A stretch of DNA of 32,918 nt from a virus: positions 1 to 32,918 of the IMG/VR virus record IMGVR_UViG_3300035698_005819. One strand, given 5' to 3'. The translations under genes and the position numbers were made by a program. Within the stretch, counting starts at the first letter, position 1; the number at the start of each line of letters is the position of its first letter. The notes beneath the pieces are model-generated. The model was not told the DNA's origin, ran no database searches, and saw only the letters and a program-made list of their open reading frames with translations. Below, piece after piece: positions 5,282-13,426 of the stretch.

Positions 5282-6734
5282 GGTACTAGGTAGAGATGAC
5301 CCAAGAAAGAACTTATGGGGGAAGATCCACCAAACAATAGCAGACAAACTAAGAGATGAATTAAAGACAGCTTGCTTAATATTAATACCTCGTGGTCATC
5401 TAAAGTCCACATTGGTTACAGCAGGTTGGGTAATACAACAACTACTAATAGATCCTAGTTTAAGGATACTAATAGCTTCGGCTGAGTCAAAACACGCCGA
5501 GGGGTTCCTGAATACAATTAGGACTCAGATTACTAACAACCCCAAGTTTATCGAAAGATTTGGAGACTTAAAGGATGACAGAAAATGGTCGTCTAAGATG
5601 TTTGACGTAAAAGGCAAGACGGCTGGTGCCAAAGAGAATAGTGTAACTGCGGCTGGTATAGGTACAGATATGACATCTCAGCACTATGACATAATTATAC
5701 TTGATGACTTAGTGAACAGAAGATATGCTAGATCTGAAGAGATGAGATATAAATGCTTTAACTTCTACACTGACTGTTTGGATTTACTTGAACCTGATGG
5801 AAAGCTTATCGCGATCGGGACCAGGTGGCACTTTTTTGACATCTATTCTGAGCTTATTAAAGCGAATAAGACTATAAAGAATCTGGACTTTGTTGTAGAT
5901 GAACCAACAATGTATCATCCTACGTTTGAGCGTAGAGATTTTGAGAAGATGTTTAAAGATAAAGATACTACTTACTGCTTTCCTGAGAAGTTTAGCCCTA
6001 AGTATACTGAAGGATTGTATCATAGGAAGTTATTAAAGCCAGGTGGGTTCTTTGAATTTGCTTGTCAACAAATGAACTTTCCTGTACAGGGTAAGAACTC
6101 CCCATTTAGGGTTGAGGATATAGAATTTATAAAGACATTGCCTGGAACTGTTACTAAGTATATGACTATTGATCCAGCAGGTACTAATAAGATAACTAAG
6201 GAACAAGATGATACAGCTATTGCTGTAACAGCTATGGACCTAAACGGAGATATAATTAACGTAGATATGTTCTCTGAACCAACTACAAATGAGGGTTTGT
6301 TTACAGCAACATATGATATGTACTTGCAGCATCCAGACTGTAGAAAGATTGGTCTTGAGACTAACTTTAATGAGTTGAATGAAATGTACTTAAAGCAGAA
6401 GTACCCTGAGTTAAGGAATAAGGTTAAAGGCTATAAAGCCAGTAATCAAAACAATAAAGAAGATAGAATGAAAGCTCTACAGCCTTACTGTCATAATGGT
6501 AAGTTTAAGATATTAGAGCATGATGATGGAGATGAATACACGTTTGGAGATAAGACAGCCAGACTAAGACCTGGACAAAGAAAGTTACTGGGGCAGATGA
6601 TTGACTTTGGAGTTTCTGGACATGATGATGCTTTAGATGCTCAGGCAGCAGCTTTGATGTTTCTAAAAAGGCCAGTAGTCCATCAAGAGAATAATTATAC
6701 TTATATACCAGATGATGAGATGACAGGTTATTAA
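5145..6734 (+). CDS. terL: Terminase large subunit
   Basis: This is the ATP-driven DNA-packaging motor with headful or site-specific nuclease. With a TTG start at 5145 it is 529 residues. The ATPase part has a Walker A-like Pro-Arg-Gly-His-Leu-Lys-Ser-Thr (residues 82-89), a hydrophobic strand ending Leu-Asp-Asp (Walker B) and an Ile-Gly-Thr-Arg coupling motif. The RNase H-like nuclease has Asp in Ile-Asp-Pro-Ala-Gly, Glu in Gly-Leu-Glu-Thr-Asn and a late His-Asp-Asp-Ala-Leu-Asp. The first ATG is at 5265. The residues before it (Cys-Gln-Thr-Asp-Leu-x-Tyr-Leu...Val-Leu-Gly) look like the conserved N-terminus of this family, so a start upstream within terS is likelier. GAGGTG lies 11 bases before the TTG. 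Confidence 0.92.
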   Translation: MKDAVQQRLLEESAIVYKRLQALKLELWKRLELEICQTDLMYLVSKVLGRDDPRKNLWGKIHQTIADKLRDELKTACLILIPRGHLKSTLVTAGWVIQQLLIDPSLRILIASAESKHAEGFLNTIRTQITNNPKFIERFGDLKDDRKWSSKMFDVKGKTAGAKENSVTAAGIGTDMTSQHYDIIILDDLVNRRYARSEEMRYKCFNFYTDCLDLLEPDGKLIAIGTRWHFFDIYSELIKANKTIKNLDFVVDEPTMYHPTFERRDFEKMFKDKDTTYCFPEKFSPKYTEGLYHRKLLKPGGFFEFACQQMNFPVQGKNSPFRVEDIEFIKTLPGTVTKYMTIDPAGTNKITKEQDDTAIAVTAMDLNGDIINVDMFSEPTTNEGLFTATYDMYLQHPDCRKIGLETNFNELNEMYLKQKYPELRNKVKGYKASNQNNKEDRMKALQPYCHNGKFKILEHDDGDEYTFGDKTARLRPGQRKLLGQMIDFGVSGHDDALDAQAAALMFLKRPVVHQENNYTYIPDDEMTGY

Positions 6735-6744
6735 GGAGTACAGT

Positions 6745-6894
6745 ATGACTAAAAGATTATTACCAAAAGATAACATACCTTGGAATACAATGGTAAAGGA
6801 TTATGTTGAACTACATGAGGTAAATTATCGTGAAGTAGAATATTCTATGGACTTTGATAGTTACCATATTGGTATTAAGTATAGTTTAAACTAA
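6745..6894 (+). CDS. Hypothetical protein, 49 aa
   Basis: A small frame from ATG 6745 has AAGGAG upstream and sits between the terminase and portal genes. It has basic N-terminal residues, then an acidic, Tyr- and Val-rich portion. It ends just before the portal's Shine-Dalgarno. No family was recognised. Position and ribosome site are the support. Confidence 0.6.
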   Translation: MTKRLLPKDNIPWNTMVKDYVELHEVNYREVEYSMDFDSYHIGIKYSLN

Positions 6895-6904
6895 GGAGAG
6901 TAAT

Positions 6905-8797
6905 GTGGACGATTTAGAAAGATATACAGTTAGCTTAGGTATGGATGAGGAAAAGATTGTAGACAATGTTTTGTTACAACTAAAACAAGCGGATGATGCT
7001 ACACAAGTTATGAGGAAAGTTAATTGGCCTAGATATTTTAATATGTATCGCCAGAAGTTTGACTCAGAGTCTACCTATAAGTATAGATCAAAAATATATG
7101 TACCGACTGCATTCAGTCAAATACAAATACTAGCACCCTACTTAATGCAAACTATCTTTTCTGGAGAGACAGCATTTAAGCTAACAGACTCCACAGGGCT
7201 ACGACCAGAACAAGTAACTGCACTTGAAAAACTAATGACACTCCAATTAGACAGAACTAAAATGTATGAGAGATTTTATACATTTATATTAGATATGCTT
7301 ATTTATGGAACAGCTGTAGGTAAGGTATACTGGGATAAAGATGTAAAAGGTAAGATGACTACAAAAAAGACAAAGGTACCTAAAACCTTTAATTTTATGG
7401 GGAAAGATATACCTTATGGTGTGGAGACTGTAGAAGAATCTGTTAATCAAGATTACAGTAACACTAATGGCCCAGCGTTTCTACCAATAGATATTGCTGA
7501 TTTTAGAATAGATCCAAAGGCTACAGAGATGAAGGGATTTTGGAAGGGCCACTATGTAGAGAAAACATTGAGCAAGCTTGTACAAGATAATAAAGCCGCT
7601 GATGGTAAGCTGTATAAGAACTTAAATCTATTAAGACAACGTATAGTATCAGCTAAAGCAACTGATGAAGATGATAGAATAAAAGATGATAGAAAACTAG
7701 CTTCAGGTATACAAGTAGATACTGTATCTTTACCTAATGATAAGATTAAGTTCTTTGAATACTGGAAAGCTGATGACTCAGAATTCTATCTAATTGCAGT
7801 AGACTACAGGGTCTGTGTAAGAAAGAAAGAGAATGTGTTTGACCATGGAGAATCTCCGTTTGTTGGTGGAACATATATGAAAGTCCCTGGACAATTCTAT
7901 GGTGTTGGAGCTTGTGAGACTATCTATGGCTTGCAAAAGAATATCAATACTATTACAAATCAAAGAAATGACAACATTAATCTAATACTAAATAGAATGT
8001 GGAAGTTTAAAAAAGATGGTGGAGTAAATCCAGCTGATTTAAAATCTTCTCCAGGTGGATTGATAGGTGTAGAAGAGATGGATGAAGTAGAAATCTTTGA
8101 TATGCCAGATGTTACACAGTCAGCTTATGCAGAAGTACAGCATAATAAGACTGAAGCACAAGAAGCCTTGGGTACCAGATACATTTCTGGATCTAATCCT
8201 ATAGGAACTACTAAAACAGCTACAGGAATAAAGCTAAATCAGGGAGCTGAAGCACAGAGGGTGCAAGGTATCTTTAGATTATTAGAATCTACTACACTAA
8301 AACCAATAGTTAATATGTTCTATTCACTTAATATGCAGTTCAATGATTCTGATTCTGTAATTAAGATACTTGGCCCAAGAGGAAAGTATATAGACTTTAA
8401 GCTAAGAGCTGAAGTTTTCCAAGAGCAAAGAACATTCTATGCAGCAGGTATTAGAAATGTAATGGAAAGAGATACTCAAGTCCATCAAATGACTAATTTC
8501 TTAGCTATTACTGCGAGAATACCACAAGAATTACTATTATCTTGGAAGATTAATATACCAGAGATATTGAAGAGAATATGGGAAAAGATGGGCTTAGATG
8601 ATCCATCCCTAATAGTTGGTGGTGAACCTGTAGCACAAGAGGCAGCTCAAATAGGTGCAGATGCAGCATTCGGACAAGCACAAGCACAAGAGGCAGCAGC
8701 TCAAATGTTTGCCCCACAAGAGGGAGCAACACAGCCACAAAATAGTACATCATCTGGTAATCCTTCAGGTGGACAACAAGGAACTAGGATACAGTAA
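6905..8797 (+). CDS. Portal protein
   Basis: At 630 residues with a GTG start (AAGGAG seven bases upstream), this gene sits directly after the terminase and before the scaffold and capsid genes, the standard portal position. The N-terminal half contains a Tyr-Arg-Ser-Lys-Ile-Tyr-Val-Pro-Thr segment and a Pro-Phe-Val-Gly-Gly-Thr-Tyr region followed by Gly-x-Gly-Ala-Cys-Glu. A long helix rich in Asn and Arg follows, as in podovirus portals of 600-750 residues. The C-terminal ~60 residues are Gln/Ala/Gly-rich and probably disordered. It would form the dodecameric DNA channel at the capsid vertex. An ATG at 6903 is in another frame and was not used. Confidence 0.85.
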   Translation: MDDLERYTVSLGMDEEKIVDNVLLQLKQADDATQVMRKVNWPRYFNMYRQKFDSESTYKYRSKIYVPTAFSQIQILAPYLMQTIFSGETAFKLTDSTGLRPEQVTALEKLMTLQLDRTKMYERFYTFILDMLIYGTAVGKVYWDKDVKGKMTTKKTKVPKTFNFMGKDIPYGVETVEESVNQDYSNTNGPAFLPIDIADFRIDPKATEMKGFWKGHYVEKTLSKLVQDNKAADGKLYKNLNLLRQRIVSAKATDEDDRIKDDRKLASGIQVDTVSLPNDKIKFFEYWKADDSEFYLIAVDYRVCVRKKENVFDHGESPFVGGTYMKVPGQFYGVGACETIYGLQKNINTITNQRNDNINLILNRMWKFKKDGGVNPADLKSSPGGLIGVEEMDEVEIFDMPDVTQSAYAEVQHNKTEAQEALGTRYISGSNPIGTTKTATGIKLNQGAEAQRVQGIFRLLESTTLKPIVNMFYSLNMQFNDSDSVIKILGPRGKYIDFKLRAEVFQEQRTFYAAGIRNVMERDTQVHQMTNFLAITARIPQELLLSWKINIPEILKRIWEKMGLDDPSLIVGGEPVAQEAAQIGADAAFGQAQAQEAAAQMFAPQEGATQPQNSTSSGNPSGGQQGTRIQ

Positions 8798-9054
8798 TGG
8801 TAGACATAGACGTAATATTAAAAAAGAAAGTTTTTGAATCTGACGTATTTGGCGAGTTTAAATCCACTGATGGATACAATGTACTAGCTGAAGCGATTAC
8901 AAAAATTTATAATGAAACGATAAAGGAGGTGCTAAAGGAAGGAGATCATAAAGACTATTTTGCAGGTAAAGCCTGTGGAATAAAAGTATTTTTCGACATT
9001 GTGGACCGTATTGAAAGATACAAAGAGGAAGCAAGTCGGACACTAAATAAATAA
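8797..9054 (+). CDS. Hypothetical protein between portal and scaffold, 85 aa
   Basis: The start overlaps the portal stop as TAATG. The protein is a compact helical sequence with alternating Lys/Glu and hydrophobic residues and one Cys. Small genes at this place are common in portal-scaffold-capsid modules, but I cannot assign a role. Its stop region contains the start of the scaffold frame. Confidence 0.65.
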   Translation: MVDIDVILKKKVFESDVFGEFKSTDGYNVLAEAITKIYNETIKEVLKEGDHKDYFAGKACGIKVFFDIVDRIERYKEEASRTLNK

Positions 9055-9068
9055 TGGAGGTAACTGGT

Positions 9069-9914
9069 ATGGTAGATTTGGATAACACTGAAGGTCTTTC
9101 AGCAGAAGAAATGAAGAAAGAGATTCTAAAAACAAGTGCCCAAGAAGATAATGGACCTAAGATTGTAAAGACTGTAGAGGATAAACCAGCAGAGGTTGTA
9201 GTAGATAAACCTGAAGCAACTGTGGTGGTCCCAGAAGAGGATTTAATTTTAGGCAAATTTAAGTCAAAAGAGGATGTAGTCAAGGCGTATGCCGACTTAG
9301 AAAAAGACTACACCAAAAAGAATCAAGAATTATCAGATTTGAAAAAGTCTGAGGTGGATGCCCCTAATAAAGGACAAGCTAAAACTGACCCACTATGGGA
9401 TATGATTTTTGATAGAGGAAAAGCAGACAAAGTTCCAGCTGCATCTGTAGTAGAAGATATTATGGATACAGAGGATGTAAGATTTAAAGAGTTAGAAGCG
9501 AAATACGCAAAAGGTGAACAAGCTATACAATATATGTTAGCACAAAAATCAGCCGAAAGTGAATTAGTAAAAGCATATGACTCATTAGGATCTGATCCTG
9601 TACTACCTTTTACAAAAGAGGTAGAAGCAGAGATAGAAAGCAAGATATTTTCGAGGTACCCTCAGCTAAAGTACACAAAAGATGGTTATACTACTGCACA
9701 CAACTTACTAAAAGGCGAAATGTCTAGTAGCCAAGTTGACCAACGTGTTGAAGAGGCCGTTAAAGATGCTATAGCAAAGAAGGAGAAGAATGCAGCAGCT
9801 ATCGTTGAATCTCCTGTAAAGACCGACCCTGAAGCAACAGTTGCTTTAGATGACTTAAAGATAGATCAGTTACGCAAACACCTAGCAGGTGAGCTAGGCG
9901 TATTCGAAAGATAA
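9069..9914 (+). CDS. Scaffolding protein
   Basis: The protein has 281 residues and is strongly acidic, Lys/Glu/Ala-rich and predicted mostly helical with coiled-coil-like stretches (about residues 85-110 and 140-190). It lies immediately before the major capsid gene, which is the diagnostic position. Scaffolds line the procapsid interior and leave during maturation. I choose ATG 9069 because GGAGG lies 8 bases upstream; an ATG at 9054 precedes that site. Assignment rests on composition and synteny, not on a sequence motif. Confidence 0.75.
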   Translation: MVDLDNTEGLSAEEMKKEILKTSAQEDNGPKIVKTVEDKPAEVVVDKPEATVVVPEEDLILGKFKSKEDVVKAYADLEKDYTKKNQELSDLKKSEVDAPNKGQAKTDPLWDMIFDRGKADKVPAASVVEDIMDTEDVRFKELEAKYAKGEQAIQYMLAQKSAESELVKAYDSLGSDPVLPFTKEVEAEIESKIFSRYPQLKYTKDGYTTAHNLLKGEMSSSQVDQRVEEAVKDAIAKKEKNAAAIVESPVKTDPEATVALDDLKIDQLRKHLAGELGVFER

Positions 9915-9937
9915 ATTTTTAAGGAGAGTGATTTATA

Positions 9938-11023
9938 ATGGATTTAAGCGCACCAAGTTCAACGGGCTCAGAAGCCCAATATTTACTTGGCATTTATTAT
10001 GATAAAGTATTATCAGAAAACCTTTACCCAGAGCTAAAGTTTTACGACATAGCGGAGAAAAAGGCTATACCAAAAGGAATTGCGAAAACAATAACTTTTA
10101 GTAAAATGACTCAATTACCTGTAGTTGACGGAGATTTGACAGAGGGTGTTCCACCTTCTCCAACATGGTTGTCATCTTCTCAGATTACAGCTACTTTGGT
10201 TCAAAAAGGTGCTTATACACCTATTTCAGATCTACTTACAATGACAGCTATCGACCCTATCGTGGAAGATGCTTCAACGGAATTAGGTCGACAAGCTGGT
10301 GAAACTGTTGACAAATACATCTATTACAGATGTTTTGGAGATGCAACATCAGAATGTGATGCAGAGAGAACTGGTATCGCTGGTGGAATTGTTATGGATT
10401 GGTCTAACCTTTACAAACAACATCCAACAGCTGCTAAACAAGGTTTCTCAACTATCTTCTTTTCTCAAGATGGTACTGTACCTGCAATCGCTGCTGTTAA
10501 ATCGTTTTTCACATCAGTTAGTTCTTCTACTGCTGCTGAATATGGTTTGACTGTTGATACTGTAAGACGTGCAGTACACCAATTTAGAAAAGATAACGTA
10601 CCAGGCTTTAAAGATGGTAGTTATGCTATGATTGTTCACCCTGATTCTGTGCTTGCACTTAAAAGGGATGAAGAGTTTAAAGATTGGAATGCTGCTGAAT
10701 ATGCAGAAAAAATGTTTAACGGAGAAGTTGGTAAAATTGATGGTGTTAGAATTCTAACGTCCACTAATATTGCTCGTACTGCTTCATCTACATTTTCTGT
10801 AGGAACTACTGTTTCAGGTGTGTTTAACGTATTGTTAGCACCAAAGGCTCTTGCCGTAACTGAAATTGACGGACATATCCACATGAAGATTAAACCAGCT
10901 GGATCAGCTGGAGCTGTTGACCCATTGGATCAAGTAAACACTGTCGGATGGAAATGGACAGGCGTTGCTAAAGTTTTAGATGAAAAACGTGGTAAAGTTA
11001 TTATAACTCTTACTAATGCGTAG
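9938..11023 (+). CDS. Major capsid protein, N4 gp56-like
   Basis: The protein has 361 residues. It resembles the N4-gp56 major capsid family: a Lys-Ala-Ile-Pro-Lys-Gly stretch followed by Lys-Thr-Ile-x-Phe, then Leu-Thr-Glu-Gly-Val-Pro-Pro, then a segment with Asp-Leu-Leu-x-x-Thr-Ala-Ile-Asp-Pro and a helix ending Gly-Glu-Thr-Val-Asp. A late Ala-Met-Ile-Val-His-Pro-Asp-Ser and a Gly-Glu-Val-Gly-Lys-Ile-Asp-Gly-Val-Arg turn also match. It folds as an HK97-type shell subunit. AAGGAG precedes the ATG. A stable hairpin follows the stop codon. Codons ending in T are prominent, as expected for a highly expressed gene. Confidence 0.9.
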   Translation: MDLSAPSSTGSEAQYLLGIYYDKVLSENLYPELKFYDIAEKKAIPKGIAKTITFSKMTQLPVVDGDLTEGVPPSPTWLSSSQITATLVQKGAYTPISDLLTMTAIDPIVEDASTELGRQAGETVDKYIYYRCFGDATSECDAERTGIAGGIVMDWSNLYKQHPTAAKQGFSTIFFSQDGTVPAIAAVKSFFTSVSSSTAAEYGLTVDTVRRAVHQFRKDNVPGFKDGSYAMIVHPDSVLALKRDEEFKDWNAAEYAEKMFNGEVGKIDGVRILTSTNIARTASSTFSVGTTVSGVFNVLLAPKALAVTEIDGHIHMKIKPAGSAGAVDPLDQVNTVGWKWTGVAKVLDEKRGKVIITLTNA

Positions 11024-11034
11024 ATCATAGGTTT

Positions 11035-11058
11035 CGTGGGGGCTTAATTGCCCCCGTG
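11035..11058 (+). terminator. Stable hairpin after the capsid gene
   Basis: GGGGGC (11038-11043) and GCCCCC (11050-11055) pair around a TTAATT loop, and flanking bases extend the stem by about 3 pairs. There is no T-run after it, so it is not a classical intrinsic terminator. It is more likely a partial attenuator or a 3' RNA stabiliser that raises capsid mRNA relative to downstream genes. Confidence 0.6.
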
Positions 11059-11082
11059 ATTCTAACAAAGGTGGTGGAAAAA

Positions 11083-11334
11083 ATGGAAGAGAATGAATAC
11101 ATAAAAGCACAAATACTAGCTGTTGAAGGATATTCTTTGGATAAGGTTGATGTAAGAAAAGCTATCAAAGATAAAGTAGACTTAGCACCAGCCCTAGTAA
11201 ATAGATCAGTTGAAAAGAAAATTGATGCTTACCTAGAAAGCAAAGTAACTGCTATTGATGCAGCTGAACTTGCTATAAAGGCAGAAGCTAAAAAGGTTGT
11301 TACTAAAGTTGTTAAAAAGAAAGAGGAAAAGTAA
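11083..11334 (+). CDS. Hypothetical Lys-rich protein, 83 aa
   Basis: I start at ATG 11083 because AAAGGTGG lies upstream; the open frame extends back to a GTG at 11056 inside the hairpin. The product is helical, Ala/Val/Lys-rich, with a very basic C-terminus. It could be a minor head protein or DNA-binding peptide, but no family was recognised. Confidence 0.6.
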   Translation: MEENEYIKAQILAVEGYSLDKVDVRKAIKDKVDLAPALVNRSVEKKIDAYLESKVTAIDAAELAIKAEAKKVVTKVVKKKEEK

Positions 11335-11338
11335 GACT

Positions 11339-11500
11339 ATGAAAATAGAGTATTTTAAATGTGATAAATGTGGTAAACACATAGAGCCTGTAGAATATAC
11401 AGTACATGTAAAACAGGTAACACCTGAGCATCATGTCAAGGTGGATAAGGTGTATGACTTATGTGAAGAATGTTTTGAGCAGATAAAAGAAGTCTTATAA
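11339..11500 (+). CDS. Zinc-ribbon micro-protein, 53 aa
   Basis: Starts at ATG 11339. It has Cys-Asp-Lys-Cys near residue 8 followed by Gly-Lys-His, and Cys-Glu-Glu-Cys near residue 43, giving a four-cysteine zinc site with a beta-rich middle. Its stop overlaps the aminotransferase start as TAATG, so the two are coupled. The ribosome site is weak (AGAGG some 13 bases upstream). The role is unknown. Confidence 0.7.
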   Translation: MKIEYFKCDKCGKHIEPVEYTVHVKQVTPEHHVKVDKVYDLCEECFEQIKEVL

Positions 11501-12387
11501 TGATTAAGTTTTATGATGGTAGGATATCAGGAGATTACAGCTTAATACCGAAACTCGAAAGAGAGTTTGCAGCCTATACAGGATTTGACCATGCAATAGC
11601 AGTTGACTCTTGTACAAATGCAATTAAGTTATGTTTAGCTTTTGAGAAGCCTAAGATAGTTGGTGTACCAGATCTTACTTTTGTTTCTGTAGCCCATGAG
11701 GTACTTCATTCTGGAGCTAAACTTCACTTGCTAGATAAACATTGTGCTGGATACGCATATAGATTAGAAGGTACTAACATAGTTGATTCAGCTCATGCTA
11801 TTGATAAGAAAGTAGCTCATGAGAAGAATGATAAGTATTGTTATTCATTTTACCCAACTAAATTGTGTCCCTCCTATCAAGGTGGGATGATTTGCACAGA
11901 TAATAGGTTCTTTTCAGAATGGGCCCAAAGTGCTAGGATGATGGGAAGATCAGGTTACGGAGCTTACTATGATGTTAATGTTATTGGATATAAGAATAAC
12001 ATGACTCCCATACAAGCTAAGTATGCTTTAGAATCTTTACATCTGTTGGATAAGACAAAGAAAAAAGCTAGAAAGCAATGTAGCATATACTTAAAAGAAC
12101 TTAGTGATGTTACATATAGATTCACTGAACATCTTTATATACTTTCAATAGATGGTAGAGATGATTTTATAAAGTTTATGAGAAATAATGGTGTTGAATG
12201 TTCAATACATTTTCTACCAATAAGTAAAAAGAGTGCATATAAACATGTAGACTATAGTTCAGATGGTTTTGAATTTACAGGTAAGTTGAGTAGTAAGATT
12301 GTATCTATACCTCTTCATCCTTATCTGACTAGAAAAGACCAAGACGTAGTTATTAAATTAGTAAAAGCCTGGACAGGCAAACTGTAG
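11500..12387 (+). CDS. DegT/DnrJ/EryC1-type PLP sugar aminotransferase
   Basis: The protein has 295 residues and transfers an amino group from glutamate to a keto-sugar nucleotide, using PLP. The sequence shows a Glu-Phe-Ala-Ala-Tyr-Thr-Gly start, an Ala-Val-Asp-Ser-Cys-Thr-Asn PLP-phosphate loop, Asp-Ser-Ala-His (Asp96, His99) and Ser-Phe-Tyr-Pro-Thr-Lys with Lys121 as the PLP lysine, followed by Gly-Gly-Met. A Tyr-Lys-Asn-Asn-Met-Thr-Pro-Ile-Gln-Ala-Lys motif follows. Family members usually have ~370 residues, so this is a compact but apparently complete active site. By homology it could serve as a WbpE/WlbC-like 3-aminotransferase. It sits in the head module, coupled to the zinc-ribbon gene, with three glycosyltransferase genes just downstream. 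The exact substrate is unknown. Confidence 0.88.
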   Translation: MIKFYDGRISGDYSLIPKLEREFAAYTGFDHAIAVDSCTNAIKLCLAFEKPKIVGVPDLTFVSVAHEVLHSGAKLHLLDKHCAGYAYRLEGTNIVDSAHAIDKKVAHEKNDKYCYSFYPTKLCPSYQGGMICTDNRFFSEWAQSARMMGRSGYGAYYDVNVIGYKNNMTPIQAKYALESLHLLDKTKKKARKQCSIYLKELSDVTYRFTEHLYILSIDGRDDFIKFMRNNGVECSIHFLPISKKSAYKHVDYSSDGFEFTGKLSSKIVSIPLHPYLTRKDQDVVIKLVKAWTGKL

Positions 12388-12395
12388 GAGTTGAA

Positions 12396-12785
12396 ATGGA
12401 ATATCAAATAACAAATGCTGCACCTGAAGAGAGTAAAGTAGTACCATCAGAACCAGCAAGTCCCATAGAGGACAGCACACTATTAGAGAGTGGTGAAGCT
12501 GTACAAGATGTAGAATACAAAGCTCTAGTTGATGATTCAGTAAAAGACTTTGTGAAACAAGCTTTGCAGAAATATGACCTAGTTGAGAATGATGAGAATA
12601 GCCATAAGGTACTAAAAGCTCTAAATCAAAGATTAAATCAATGGCTAAAAGAAAAAGATCTAACGTTAGACTTAGATATTAAAATAGATAATAAAGAAGA
12701 TATTGAAGCCTCTATAGAGAGAAAAGGTTTGAAATCTTCTGCTAAGAACTATAAAGATATTATACTAAAACTATTAGGAGATTAA
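12396..12785 (+). CDS. Hypothetical acidic protein, 129 aa
   Basis: Starts at ATG 12396 after GGAGTTGAA. The first ~45 residues are Pro/Glu/Ser-rich and probably disordered, and the remainder is helical and charged. It may be a minor capsid-associated or chaperone-like protein, judging only from its place between capsid and decoration-like genes. Confidence 0.6.
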   Translation: MEYQITNAAPEESKVVPSEPASPIEDSTLLESGEAVQDVEYKALVDDSVKDFVKQALQKYDLVENDENSHKVLKALNQRLNQWLKEKDLTLDLDIKIDNKEDIEASIERKGLKSSAKNYKDIILKLLGD

Positions 12786-12786
12786 G

Positions 12787-12906
12787 ATGACAGAACGCTT
12801 TTGGCCCAACTATTTTGAAACAAATTATAATGATGCAGGTGAGTTAAAGAAACTATGGAACACCTTTCTTTGGGGTCTATGGGAACTAATGGTGCAGGAC
12901 CATTAA
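12787..12906 (+). CDS. Possible 39-aa protein overlapping next gene
   Basis: Starts at ATG 12787 with GGAG six bases upstream, a better ribosome site than the next gene has. The peptide is rich in Trp and Phe and ends inside the decoration-like gene in another frame. It may be a separate coupled peptide, or the natural 5' part of the next gene separated by a frameshift. Confidence 0.45.
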   Translation: MTERFWPNYFETNYNDAGELKKLWNTFLWGLWELMVQDH

Positions 12907-13406
12907 GAATGGATTCAAGTACAGAATCTTTACAAACAATTGATTATAGTCACCATGAGATACATGATGGAAGCCACTATTTTATGGAGGGGTATACACT
13001 ACTAGATAGGGGAGATGCCCTATATGTTAAACTAGAAACTCCAGCAGGTACTAAATGGTCTCATTTTGTATGGGAGATTTCCAGTAGCTTTATTCTTACA
13101 ACTGCTCTTGTAGAAGATCCTACAGGTGGAATGTTGGGTGGATCTAATGTAGCTCCTATTAGTAATAATAGGAATAAGATTAGTGCAAGTGGGATGACAA
13201 TTACTTCTGGAGTAACAGCTTGTACAGGTGGAACAACTATTTCACAGGCAAGTTGGGGAGCAAGGGCAGCAGGTGGAACTAGTAGTAGAGAGGATGAAAT
13301 TATACTAAAAGCAGGATCTACCTATTGTAGAACATTTCTAAGTGGCACTAACTCAAATATAGTGGCATTTAAAGCTAATTGGTATGAGCATACAGATAGG
13401 AACTAA
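12855..13406 (+). CDS. Capsid decoration or fibre-like protein
   Basis: The protein has 183 residues. It contains His-His-Glu-Ile-His-Asp-Gly near residue 35, a central Asn-Asn-Arg-Asn-Lys turn and a late Glu-Asp-Glu-Ile-Ile-Leu-Lys-x-x-Ser-x-Tyr stretch ending in Trp-Tyr-Glu-His. This pattern recurs in small beta-rich proteins next to the capsid gene in many tailed phages, usually unannotated or called decoration proteins. The assignment is from memory of that pattern and from synteny. The ribosome site is poor at ATG 12855; ATG 12879 is an alternative. Being next to the glycosyltransferases makes it a candidate acceptor for glycosylation. Confidence 0.6.
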   Translation: MEHLSLGSMGTNGAGPLRMDSSTESLQTIDYSHHEIHDGSHYFMEGYTLLDRGDALYVKLETPAGTKWSHFVWEISSSFILTTALVEDPTGGMLGGSNVAPISNNRNKISASGMTITSGVTACTGGTTISQASWGARAAGGTSSREDEIILKAGSTYCRTFLSGTNSNIVAFKANWYEHTDRN

Positions 13407-13426
13407 AGTATAGAGGGAGTATAAGT

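Noticed and set aside
6903-6905. ATG two bases before the portal GTG
   Set aside because: It is in a different frame that does not encode the portal; the GTG has correct spacing to AAGGAG.
11035-11058. Classical intrinsic terminator after the capsid gene
   Set aside because: The stem is strong but no T-run follows, and downstream genes of the same strand start at once, so it is listed as a hairpin only.
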